56,368 nt of DNA from Zopfochytrium polystomum (GCA_025765615.1 JAIVFJ010000367.1:1-56368); one strand, 5' to 3'. Counted from the first letter of the stretch, positions 11,835 through 20,350 are shown. Notes: generated from the letters alone by a model not told the origin. Translations and numbers: made by a program.

Positions 11835-12215
11835 GTTTTCTGCTGGACAGCTGGGCCAAGTTATGGCCAACACAGCAGACAAGCACTGGGAGGCAGTCCT
11901 AGATGTGCTATGCTACATCAAGGGCAGAGCTGATGTGCCATTTGTGTTTTGACAGGGCAGCAAGATGGAACTTGTGGGATACTCTGATTCTGACTTCGCA
12001 CTGGACATAGTGTCTACAAAGTCTGTCTATGGATTTGTATTCTTCCTTGGGAACTGCGCCATTAGCTGGAGGAGCAAATGCACAGCTCAGTTGCAACGTC
12101 GACAACAGTGGTGGAATTGGACGCCTCTTGGAGGCCATGTAGGAGGAGATTTGATTGTGTGGGCTGTTGGGGGAGACTGGGTCAGGTCTCGACAGCCTTC
12201 TCACGCCAATTCTCA
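11835..12215 (+). pseudogene. copia RNase H remnant
   Basis: The motif GYSDSDFALD (about 11980) followed by KSVYGFVFFLGNCAISWRSK matches the copia RNase H domain, including the first catalytic Asp. The downstream block normally ending in a Glu-Ala-Glu-Tyr motif is frame-shifted and corrupted. Confidence 0.7.
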
Positions 12216-12220
12216 CAGAG

Positions 12221-12350
12221 GGAGGGTGATTTGAAATATTCAGAGCATTTCAAATCAACCAAGCTCTGTGTGGAGCCAGTGTGCAAGCAACTGGTCTCCC
12301 CACAGAGAGGGAAAATGAATTGAAATCATCAGGGACATTTCAAATCAACC
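12221..12350 (+). repeat. two-copy degenerate tandem repeat, period about 90
   Basis: The block around CATTTCAAATCAACCA occurs at about 12246 and again at about 12336, each preceded by a purine-rich run and TTGAAAT. It lies directly after the retroelement RNase H remnant, where a polypurine tract and 3' LTR would start. Confidence 0.6.
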
Positions 12351-13130
12351 AGTGGGTTGCCATTGGCCTGGACAGAGGTCTCTGCACAGCAGACAAAGGG
12401 TGTTTCACACAGAGACAAAGTCAGCTGACCTGGAGCTGCTGTGAGCTGCCCTGGTTCAACATTTCTCTGAACCCATTGAGTGTGATTCTAATTGCATTGT
12501 CCTTCCCGGCGAAGCCTAGGAAAGCAAAGCTAAAATCACCACTGCCTTCACCTAACTCCTTTCATTGGATTCAGATTTGGCCTCTTGGCTTACCCGACTT
12601 AGTGTTTGTCGCATTGGCAGCGGCGATGAGGCTGACGTCGACATAGGAAGCTGGCTTCCTAGGCTCAAATCTCAACAGACTTTCTCATGCTGGATTTTCT
12701 CCCACACAAATTCGTTCTTCACTGCTTCATGCTTGGTATGCTCCAGGTTCCAGTACCCATCACCGTCTTGATGACTGAGGTGTTGTCTTCGTAGATAGTG
12801 GTTTCGTCGTTTGGATTGTGCCAGTAAAAGTACAGTCGAGTCAAGCATGAAGACTCTACCACGAGTGTTTTGAGAAGATTGGCGCTGACCTTCGATTGTT
12901 GAGAAGAAATAATGCACAGCCCCTTCTTTTGCCAATTTCCTTCTACTTCTTCTTTTTCTCCCTATTCTCCAAGGTCCTTTATAATCAGTTCTTGTTTACA
13001 TTCAGTGATCATGGGAACTTCTTCATCCCCAATCACTGTGCAGGGCGCCTAGATCGCCCTCAACATCGATGAATCGAGAAATTCAAGGCTGAGGCTGCGG
13101 ATGCGATAGGTGCAAAAACCTTTTCAACGC
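12351..13130. other. no gene seen
   Basis: This is AT-richer sequence between the copia remnant and repeat R1. Short frames on both strands (for example 12565-12771 plus, 12672-12935 minus) show no domain and no homology to anything else in the window. It may include the distal end of the retroelement. Confidence 0.4.
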
Positions 13131-13132
13131 TT

Positions 13133-13690
13133 TCAGACGAATGTTGTTCGCAGTGAACCAGCAAGCGATTTCACCCATGCTGAAGGAGACGAGCTTGCGC
13201 CTCTATCCCCGCGGAAGAACAGTCTGTTGATCGCCTTCAGTGGAGCTGTCGAAAAGTCCTGGTCGCGGTCGTGGTACAACTCGATCGAGAGATAAACTGC
13301 GGACCGCTCCAGTCCATGCGAGTTTTCTGATCCTCGCGAAAAGCGAGGATCCGGTGCAACAGCCCTTAGAAAGATGTTCGTGGCGCAGTTCGACGGGAAG
13401 AGGCCCGCGCGCAGCTGCACCCAAATGTCGTCGTCGGCGGCAACGACGATTCGAAGGTGGTTGGAGGATGTAAGATCATGAGCGGCATCTCCGCTCGATC
13501 CCATAGACAAAGGCTTTGGCGTATTCGAGCGCGATCGCCTTTTGAGCGGCTCTGTCTTTCCTGTAAGAGTTGTCGGTAAATTCGTATGAGATCATCGCAT
13601 CGGGGAGAGCAAGCGTGACTAGATGCTGGGAAACGATCGCAAGCAGATGGTGGCGCAGCCACAATAATTGCACGGACCTAATGAAGGTAG
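13133..13690 (-). pseudogene. unrecognised gene, partial copy (R1 family)
   Basis: On the minus strand two overlapping frames join into one recognisable relative of the gene at 19500-20350. The first is 13476-13673, containing MISYEFTDNSYRKD and ALEYAKAFV. The second is 13133-13510, containing SSNHLRIVVAADDDIWVQL. The match to the other copy ends at about 13400; after that the two sequences are unrelated, so this copy is truncated or chimeric. I do not recognise the protein family. Confidence 0.5.
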
Positions 13691-13825
13691 AGAGGGCAAA
13701 TGCCCCGCTGATGGTACTAACACAACCTCATATCAAAGTATATCTCGCTGCCAAATCCCCCTAACCCTGCGTGATCAAGCAGGCAGGCAAGCGGCTCCTT
13801 CCAAGCCTAAGAAATGCAGCTGCAA
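13401..13825 (+). repeat. segmental repeat R1
   Basis: This matches 20121-20533 in the same orientation. The best part, 13431-13540, differs from 20151-20260 at about four positions by eye. Similarity is patchier from 13560 to 13825 but recurs (ATATCGCTGCCA-type and CAGGCAGGCA blocks). The two copies bracket fragment E, the Tc1 element and ankyrin copy C. Confidence 0.75.
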
Positions 13826-13919
13826 ACTTTTTCGCAATAAAATCAGATGATTCCCGAATGCAGCCGGACGTCGCCAAACCAAGGCACACTTCCAATCCAG
13901 CCACCTGGCGTCGACGGAA

Positions 13920-14283
13920 GCGGCGTCACGGGTGCTCCCGACGCTCCGCGCGCGGCGGCCGTCGCTGTTCTCCGACTGTGGCGGTGGGGGCTGTTGGTTG
14001 CCAGTAAAAGATTCCGTCTATTAGAGGTAATCACTGGAGTGGGATGGCCTGGTCCCGATGCAGTTGCAGCCCAGCACTCCCGCACCTCTTGCTTGCCAGC
14101 AAAAGATTCCATGAGGAATCTGACAAGGCACCCAACTGCCGACAACTCCGGAAAACCCCGTGTCAGGGCCAAAGCCCACATAAATAAATCAACAGGGGCG
14201 GCGGCGGGGGGCGGCGTAGCGGCGCTGCTCGAGTCCAGCGGGCGGCACCTGCGCTTCGACGAGCTGGCATCTCCGCCGCAGAA
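13920..14283 (+). pseudogene. ankyrin-repeat gene fragment E (3' end, split by an insert)
   Basis: The left piece (about 13926-13992) reads like fragment D at 8840-8905, with the GCTCCGCGCGCGGCGGCCGTC core identical. The right piece (about 14200-14272) continues with LLESSGRHLRFDELA. Between them is about 200 bases absent from D. Only the final roughly 45 codons of the ankyrin protein family are represented. Confidence 0.6.
13998..14110 (+). repeat. 18-bp direct repeats inside fragment E
   Basis: TTGCCAGTAAAAGATTCC at 13998-14015 recurs with one mismatch at 14093-14110. Both lie within the insert that splits ankyrin fragment E. They could be target-site or terminal repeats of a small element, or a local duplication. 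Confidence 0.5.
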
Positions 14284-14399
14284 GGAATAGAACGGGAATG
14301 CGCGTGCGTCGCTTCGACGTTGTGCACCAGGGCCGCGAGAGCTATCGTGCTGTTAGAATGAGTCTCCTCGGTATTTCGCATCCAGTCACTGCGCTTGTG

Positions 14400-14440
14400 T
14401 ACAGGGGGAGGACAAAAGTTTCCAGGCACCGCTGTGCCAC
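14400..14440 (+). repeat. left terminal inverted repeat of the Tc1 element
   Basis: It runs from TACAGGGGGAGGACAAAAG to GCTGTGCCAC. Compared with the right terminus it has a two-base insertion (AG) and a few substitutions. An additional inverted 9-mer (ACTGCGCTT, 14388-14396 against 15729-15737) lies just outside both ends. Confidence 0.85.
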
Positions 14441-14519
14441 CTGCCACTGCCAGCTCGTCGATCTGCACTGCCCCATTGACGATCTCACCAAACTTGGAGC
14501 AATCGCCTCGACATTTGAC

Positions 14520-15584
14520 ATGGGGACAGCAAAGAGAGTGAAGAATGATCATGGCGTGTGCAAGATGCTGATTGCGATGCACAACAACAGGAAGAGCACC
14601 TGTGAGATCGCCAATGACACAACTGTACCGAAGTCAACGGTCCAGGATATAATTGCGCGCTATGAGAACACTGGCAGTCTCGCTCACCTGCCCCGTTCCA
14701 GACGGCCTCGCAAGCTCTCAGAGAACAATCGCCGTTATTTGGTTCGAGCTCACAAAGGGATCTGCATCAAACAGAAGGCAAACACTTGGCGACCTTACAA
14801 ATCAGTTGAATTCCGCTCGTGACGATCCTGTTTTCAACGAGGACTGTTCGACGTGTACTTCACGAGGAGGGGATTTTCAAACCGTCTTGCAGCCAAAAAG
14901 CCCTATCTAAAGCCAGAGCATCGACGTAAACGGCTTGAATTTGCTAAGGAGCATGTCAGGTGGTCCGTTGAAGAGTGGGAGAAGGTAATTTGGACTGATG
15001 AGGCCAGCTTTGAGACTGGAGCGCACGGGCAGGTCCGTGTTTGGCGCTGTGCTGGTGAAAAGCTCAAACCAGAATGTCTTCAAGCAACAGTGAAGAGTGG
15101 CCGCCAGTCGTTCTCAATTTGGGCTTGTTTCCACAGTTCGATTGCAGGAAGCTATGCATTCATTGACGGGCGACTGAACAGCTCGCAGTATATTGACATT
15201 TTGGATGGTCAACTTCAAGTCTTTATTGAATATTTGGATGAACAGAATGCCGACGAGGAGTTTCTTGAGAACAGCCTGATCTATCAGCATGACAATGCAC
15301 CAGCTCACACAGCCCTGAAAGTTAAAGCTTGGTTCAAAGAAAAGGGCTTGCCTATCATGAACTGGCCAGCTCAAAGCCTGGATTTGAACCCCATAGAGAA
15401 TCTCTGGGCTCGACTTAAAGATCAAGTATCAGAAGATCGACCACTTGGCCTCGAGGTGTTGAAAAAGTCAGTTCGAAAAGCTTGGCAGGAAATTGAACCC
15501 CAGTTCCTCCAATCATTAGTGAAGAGTATGCCTGCAAGGATGCAAGCTACTATTGAGAGCGATGGAGGGCCAACAGACTATTGA
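14520..15584 (+). pseudogene. Tc1-family transposase (DD34E), frame-broken N-terminal half
   Basis: A start is taken at 14520 (MGTAKRVKND). A helix-turn-helix DNA-binding region follows (about 14590-14740: TVPKSTVQDIIARYENTGS, then PRSRRPRKLS). Between about 14775 and 14880 the frame changes two or three times around the second HTH (STRTVRRVLHE). From 14853 to the stop at 15584 the catalytic domain is intact: first Asp in WTDEASF (14997), second Asp in QHDNAPAH (15291), Glu in NPIENLW (15396). The second Asp and the Glu are 34 residues apart, as in Tc1. The protein would excise and insert the element by cut-and-paste. It is probably inactive as written unless the N-terminal indels are sequencing errors. 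Confidence 0.85.
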
Positions 15585-15670
15585 CCAGACTTTCGAACCA
15601 TCACGTTCTTTTTGCTTGAAATACAATTAAGTTTTGTGGAATTGTATGGCTCATGTTGAGTGAAATTTTG

Positions 15671-15709
15671 GTGGCACAGCAAGCGCCCAGAAACTTTTGT
15701 CCCCCTGTA
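15671..15709 (-). repeat. right terminal inverted repeat of the Tc1 element
   Basis: Read on the minus strand it starts TACAGGGGGACAAAAGTTTC and ends GCTGTGCCAC, pairing with 14400-14440. Confidence 0.85.
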
Positions 15710-15742
15710 CTTGTGCCGTTAGTCAATAAAGCGCAGTCAACC

Positions 15743-15758
15743 AGCGAACCTTGTCAAC
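15743..15758 (+). promoter_or_regulatory. 16-bp block conserved upstream of copies A and C
   Basis: AGCGAACCTTGTCAAC lies 28 bases before the start codon of copy C and recurs exactly on the minus strand at 3562-3577 upstream of copy A. It may be a 5' UTR or promoter element, or simply the edge of the duplicated unit. No equivalent was noticed upstream of copy B. Confidence 0.4.
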
Positions 15759-15785
15759 AAACCAACATACGGGCGGGGCCCAACA

Positions 15786-18700
15786 ATGGAGACGTCGGAC
15801 AAAGAAGCTGCCGAACCAACGGGGACCATCCGATTCGGCCATCATCCGAGGTTGGCGGCGCATGGACCACTACCAGTAGTAGCAGGCATCGTGGCCCAGA
15901 TCCACGCCATCCAGGTGTCCGCAAAGTCGCTGGTAGCGGCCGTCTCGGCTGCAGCCACCGCCCCCGCAGGCGCCGAAAAAGCCCTTACAGCATCGAACGA
16001 ACCCGTCCGCGAGCACTTTGGCTCCCTCCGAGCTGCCGTCACCGCAGTGGCAACCCTTCTCACTGGCCTGGGGCTCCTGGACTCATCGCCCACCGCCATG
16101 GCGACCGTTCCCGCTCCTGCCCCAGACCGCCCCGTGGCTAAAGCTCCGACAACCTCCGTTCCCGCCCCACACCGCGCCCCTCCGACGACCTGCTGCTTGT
16201 GGGATAAACTCTCACTCGAGCTGCAGACGGCGATCCTCGCCCTCGCGGGGCCCGTGACCGAACTCCTCTCCGGCATCGACATCCAACCGCTCCGCGCCGG
16301 CGGCTCGAGTGCCGATCGGGACCGAACCAGATCCGCGTTCCGCGACATCTTCGAACACGACCTCCACCACTTGCTCACCGATCCCAACAAAGCACCCACC
16401 CCAGCCGCTGCCGCGGCAGCAACTGCCGCCCACGCCGCTTTCAACTTTTCAGCGGTACTAAACGACGACGTGTCACTCAACTACTCCGACTACCTTCTCA
16501 TCAGAAGCAAGTCAATGTTTACCGTTGTCCAATCAATGATGAAGGGCAGGTGCGGGCGCCTGCTGTATCCTGTTGCCGTGCACCGCAACTGGCTGGACCT
16601 TCTTTGGCCTGGACCACGCGGCGAGTGCCCTATCGAATCGAGCGACGTTGCGCTGTCCGGGCTGCCGCTGCAGCGGGTCGTTGCGCTCTTTGCCGCGCAG
16701 CCCACGCTCAACATCGACAACGGCTTTATCTATTCCGCGGCATGGGACGGCCGCGTTGACCTGCTGAGGTGGGCGGACGTGTTCCATCCCTATGAAAGGC
16801 ACCTCAAGTTGAAGGTTGCCGCCGTGGCTGCCGAGTGGGGCCACGTGCATGTGCTCGAATGGACTTTGAACCGGTTCGGCATGGAGTGCGTAGCAGGGGC
16901 GTTGGACAAAGCCGCGAAGAGGGGACACCTTGCTGTTGTCGAGTTTTTGCACGAACGTGGAGCGGAGGGGACGGTTGCAGCGATGGACGGGGCTGCAGCG
17001 AATGGGCACATTGACGTGGTGAAGTTCCTGCACTCCCACCGCGCCGAGGGCTGCACGACGGACGCGCTCAATGTCGCACTGTCTTTGGCGTCGACAGAGG
17101 ATCGGGAGGGCTTGATCGCAAGGGCAGAGGTGGTCAAGTTCCTGCTGGAGCATCGCCCCGAGGTGAAGGACGTTCGGGCCGACAGTGTGTACGTGCCGAT
17201 CCTCAAGCGATTCCATGTGCTGCCCCGAGCATGCTTGGAGATCATCCAAGTCTTACATCGGCTGTCATCAGAGGACTGGACTGATCCAGCGGTGAAGATT
17301 AATCTGCCAATGGACTTGGCGGCGGGCGCGGGACTCTTGGATGTTCTTGAATTTTTGCACAGCAACCGTAACCAGGGCTGCACAGAAGCTGCTGTGAATG
17401 CGTCAGCAGCGGGCGGTCATTTGGCAGTTGTAAAATTCCTGCACAACCATTACACCTCAATCTTCACAGCGACTGCAATGGACGAAGCGGCAGCAGCGGG
17501 ACACCTAGACGTGGTCGAGTTCTTGCACGAGTGTCGTGCCGAAGGCTGCAGTAAGGCGGCCATGAATGGAGCAGCCAGCAACGGACATCTGCATGTGGTG
17601 CGATACCTCCACATGAAACGCAAGGAAGGGTGCACCAAAAAAGCCATGGACATTGCAGCAGAGCGAGGGTATCTGGAGGTGGTCAAGTTTCTCCACGAAA
17701 ATCGATCTGAAGGATGCAGTAGTGACGCAGCGACGCGCGCCTTTCGCAAAGGGCATCTGGAAGTAGTGGAGTACCTTGAAGTCAATTATGGTCTGACCGC
17801 CGAGGGCAGACGACGGAAGAAGCTCAGCGGCGTAGGCAATGACGGCGGTCAGAAGCGCCTCGGCACCGCATACTGGACCGACATCATTGAGAAGCAGGTG
17901 CTGCTTACCGGCAATCCCGGTGTTCATCAGCTGCCGCTGAAGAGAATGCCCGTCGCGAGCATGGCTGAAGTCGTCGCCGCCTGCACGGGCGCAGCGCAGC
18001 GTGACCACCTCGCGTTGCGCTGCGTACAGCTCAAACTCGCGAAGCACTTTGAAGCCGTGCTGGAGGCCTGCCCCGACGCGCTCGCCGCAGCGTCCCTGGA
18101 GACTGTCGTTGGCGACGAGACGCTCCAGCTCTGGAGCGCGCTCCCGGGTGACGAGCCAGCGCAACCATCCAAGCGGACAGCCGCAAACGCCGCCGCCGCC
18201 GCAATCGACGGCCTCGGCGTCGCGGTGCTCAAATCCCTCCACTCCCGCCGGCCAGCGCTCTTCGCCGCTCGCGGCGCCGTATCGGCGTTGATCGAAGCCT
18301 GCGTGCGCCACCTTCGCTGGGTCGAGCTCGGGTGGCTCCAAGAGGAGTTCCCGGAAGTCGCTGCCGCGCACCCGATGCTTGCCCAGTTTCGCCCCACGCT
18401 GGGCATGCTTGCACTCGGCGGCGCGCGGAGCGCGGCGCAAGCGATGGACATTGCTATGGCGCATGGATCGTTGGACACTGTCGTGTGGCTGCGGCACTGC
18501 TTTGGCGGTGTGGACGCGGGCGCTGGAGCGCAGGGCGGCGGAGGTCGTAGAGCACGAGGCTTGGCGGCATATTTTAACGCGTGGCGAGTTGGAGGTTTCC
18601 TCTTCGATGCAGAAGGACATATAGATTGTACTGTGCCCGCGCCGCGGCATCTTGGTCCTCTGGACGTTCCGCGGGCGGCGGCCGCTGCCCGAGTCCAGCG

Positions 18701-18887
18701 TGCGGCACCTGCTCTTCGACGATCTCGCGTGGCTGTGCACGGGCTTCTCCTACGCGACAGCCACGCATCCGACGTGTGTGGTGCTGGAGCGCATGGCGGC
18801 GCCGGTTGTGGATCGTCAGTCTCTGCAGCACATTTCGATGGGGAGCGGGTTTGTGGATTCCACTTCTGCCCCGGAAAAGCAATTTAA
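15786..18887 (+). CDS. F-box-like/ankyrin-repeat protein, copy C (longest copy)
   Basis: The frame runs 1033 codons. Residues 1-100 are an Ala-rich helical region (IVAQIHAIQVSAKSLVAAVS). About residues 140-165, WDKLSLELQTAILALAGPV, resemble an F-box. About 300-680 hold ankyrin-type units of consensus GHLxVVxFLHxxRAEGCxxxAM, in the style common in chytrids, oomycetes and amoebae. About 690-930 are a C-terminal helical domain. Near 18510-18525 the frame departs from its paralogues: the family ending ALERRAAEVVEHEAW, with a stop at 18624, is in another frame, so the annotated last 120 residues are probably frame-shifted and read into a tail fragment. An F-box plus ankyrin architecture suggests a substrate-binding adaptor for an SCF ubiquitin ligase (inference). 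The upstream region is interrupted by the Tc1 element. Confidence 0.8.
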   Translation: METSDKEAAEPTGTIRFGHHPRLAAHGPLPVVAGIVAQIHAIQVSAKSLVAAVSAAATAPAGAEKALTASNEPVREHFGSLRAAVTAVATLLTGLGLLDSSPTAMATVPAPAPDRPVAKAPTTSVPAPHRAPPTTCCLWDKLSLELQTAILALAGPVTELLSGIDIQPLRAGGSSADRDRTRSAFRDIFEHDLHHLLTDPNKAPTPAAAAAATAAHAAFNFSAVLNDDVSLNYSDYLLIRSKSMFTVVQSMMKGRCGRLLYPVAVHRNWLDLLWPGPRGECPIESSDVALSGLPLQRVVALFAAQPTLNIDNGFIYSAAWDGRVDLLRWADVFHPYERHLKLKVAAVAAEWGHVHVLEWTLNRFGMECVAGALDKAAKRGHLAVVEFLHERGAEGTVAAMDGAAANGHIDVVKFLHSHRAEGCTTDALNVALSLASTEDREGLIARAEVVKFLLEHRPEVKDVRADSVYVPILKRFHVLPRACLEIIQVLHRLSSEDWTDPAVKINLPMDLAAGAGLLDVLEFLHSNRNQGCTEAAVNASAAGGHLAVVKFLHNHYTSIFTATAMDEAAAAGHLDVVEFLHECRAEGCSKAAMNGAASNGHLHVVRYLHMKRKEGCTKKAMDIAAERGYLEVVKFLHENRSEGCSSDAATRAFRKGHLEVVEYLEVNYGLTAEGRRRKKLSGVGNDGGQKRLGTAYWTDIIEKQVLLTGNPGVHQLPLKRMPVASMAEVVAACTGAAQRDHLALRCVQLKLAKHFEAVLEACPDALAAASLETVVGDETLQLWSALPGDEPAQPSKRTAANAAAAAIDGLGVAVLKSLHSRRPALFAARGAVSALIEACVRHLRWVELGWLQEEFPEVAAAHPMLAQFRPTLGMLALGGARSAAQAMDIAMAHGSLDTVVWLRHCFGGVDAGAGAQGGGGRRARGLAAYFNAWRVGGFLFDAEGHIDCTVPAPRHLGPLDVPRAAAAARVQRAAPALRRSRVAVHGLLLRDSHASDVCGAGAHGGAGCGSSVSAAHFDGERVCGFHFCPGKAI

Positions 18888-18895
18888 CTTTAATC
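18640..18895 (+). pseudogene. extra ankyrin-family 3'-end fragment behind copy C
   Basis: After copy C's natural end, a second copy of the terminal segment appears: FRGRRPLPESSVRHLLFDDLAWLCTGF (about 18665-18745), then ISMGSGFVDST (about 18835). It resembles fragments D and E more than copy C itself and lacks about 35 bases in the middle. It shows that the 3' end of this family has been copied separately from the rest. Confidence 0.55.
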
Positions 18896-19499
18896 ACTAT
18901 CATCCTCCGTCTGTGGGGATAGGACTTCAATGGGATAGGGCTTGCACGTTATTTTCACTCCCCCATTTCTGTATTTCCACTCCCCGCCCAGCTAAAATCT
19001 TCTCTACTAACCCAAGGACGTAGCGTTGTCAGCGTTGCTGTGGAACAGACACGCATTTGAAGCGCATCGGCAGTTGGGGGAAAACAGACGAGAGTGAAGG
19101 GAAGGGGGGGGAAATTCGTGATTGGCTGCGGGTCCCATTCTGGAGCCCCGAGCGAAACAAACCGGCCTGCGGCCGGCCTGCGTTGTCGTCTTTGGGGTCG
19201 TTTTCGTCATTCGCCACTGTCGCCCCATCAAAGCAGTGCAACAGCGTCTGCCCGCCGCCGCGCGCAACACGCTGCCACATCTCATTGGGTTGGTGGCGTC
19301 CCTTCGCGGCGAACGTGTAAACTGTACCCTCAGCGATTGAGCGCCGTCACCGACGGCTTGGAGCCCTGCTATCCAGATCCACTCTGGACCACCCTCCACC
19401 GCCGCCCACCGAGCGATGGCCACGAGCACTCGTTGTTGAGCAAATTGCGGCTGGCGGGGAATGGAAATGCAGAAACGGGGAGTGAATTTAAGGCACCGT
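18896..19499. other. intergenic, no gene seen
   Basis: No supported coding sequence. The long minus frame at 19007-19762 is low-complexity here and is a shadow of the better frame that stops at 19500. Confidence 0.45.
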
Positions 19500-20350
19500 T
19501 CATTTATTCTGCACGCTGCCCGGGCGCAAGGAAAGGCTGTGGGGGGAGGCGTCGAGGAAGCCGATGGAGGCGCAGTCGGAGAGGGTGTCGAGGACGGCTG
19601 CGGCGTCCCACGGATGGAAGCAAGTGGACATGACGCAATCCAGGAGAACGGGAAAAGTGGTGGCGTCCATCGGGTACGGCGTGGTGGCGGCGGCTGAGAG
19701 GTTTGGTTTGTGGTAGGAGTTGCTTGTATGAGGATGGATGTGGGCGGCGGGGAGGGCGGCATCGGCTAAAATGGCGGCGCGGCGTTGCGCGGCGAGGAGG
19801 GCCAGGGGAAGCGGAAGTCGCTCTTGATGGGGAATCCGTGTGGGAATTTCCGATAGCGGAGCGAAGCGTGGGTTGTAACTGGACGGAAGAATGTTGGGCT
19901 TGCTCGACAGACGCGCTTAAAGCAGAAAAGACTCTCCGAGGACAGACAGGGAGTAGTTGGGCACTGCGGTGGCCAGTTGCTCCATGGCGACGGAGTGAGA
20001 AGGCCGTCGCGAGCTGGCCACTGCGTTGATTTCAGTGAAGTCGACTTCGAGACCTCCAGCCGCGAGACTTTTGCATCGGCAGCGGTGGCTATCAGATCGG
20101 CCAAGCGTTCCGGCGACGGGAGCCCGCGCGCAGCTGCACCCCAAATGTAGTTGTCGGCGGCAACGACGATTCGAAGGTGGTTGGAGGATGTAAGATGATG
20201 AGCGGCATCTCCGCTCGATCCCATCGACAAAGGCTTTTGCGTAGTCGAGCGCGATCGCCTTTTGGGTCCTTGTGTCTTCCTCTAAGAGTTGTACGTGAAC
20301 TCGTACGTGATCATGAGATCAGGGACGGCAGGTAACTAGATGGAAAGTGG
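19500..20350 (-). pseudogene. unrecognised gene, fuller copy (R2 family)
   Basis: On the minus strand pieces join into one protein of roughly 270 residues: ITYEFTY (about 20310), a helical stretch ending KPLS, then SSNHLRIVVAADNYIWGAA and SPERLADLIATAADAKVSRLEV (20190-20040). After a frame change come EVDFTEINAV and MEQLATAVPNYSLSVLG, a TAA at 19917-19919, and in the same frame PNILPSSYNPRFAPLSEIP, LALLAAQRRAAILADAALP and MDATTFPVLLDCVM, ending at a TGA at 19500-19502. The continuity across the TAA suggests a single recent stop or a small intron. No family was recognised. The upstream half is duplicated at 13401-13825. Confidence 0.5.

Larger units (their letters stand above)
8976..12360 (+). 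mobile_element. Ty1/copia-type LTR retroelement, 5'-truncated and decayed
   Basis: The gene order is that of Ty1/copia elements: gag with a CCHC knuckle, a protease-like stretch, integrase, reverse transcriptase, then RNase H, all on the plus strand. Many stops and frame changes make it inactive. The start of gag and any 5' LTR are missing; the element abuts ankyrin fragment D at about 8976. Downstream of RNase H is a purine-rich stretch (about 12216-12228) followed by a two-copy degenerate repeat that may be what is left of a 3' LTR. No matching LTR was found at the left end. Base composition is clearly AT-richer than the genes to its right. Confidence 0.8.
14400..15709 (+). mobile_element. 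Tc1-type DNA transposon, about 1.3 kb
   Basis: The element is bounded by TA dinucleotides, expected for Tc1/mariner insertion at TA. The termini are inverted repeats of about 40 bp beginning TACAGGGGG and carrying the ACAAAAGTTT box typical of the superfamily. It encodes one transposase on the plus strand. Its right end is 77 bases before the start codon of ankyrin copy C, so it has landed in that gene's upstream region. Confidence 0.9.

Noticed and set aside
12221..12350. CRISPR-like or regulatory tandem array
   Set aside because: Only two diverged units, adjacent to a retroelement, in a eukaryotic sequence.
17505..18740. 411-codon minus frame opposite copy C
   Set aside because: Antisense of conserved ankyrin repeats; no independent domain or start context.
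1..18895. Ankyrin cluster as an integrated giant-virus or poxvirus segment
   Set aside because: F-box/ankyrin proteins occur there too, but no viral core gene lies nearby and such repeats are common in chytrids and oomycetes.
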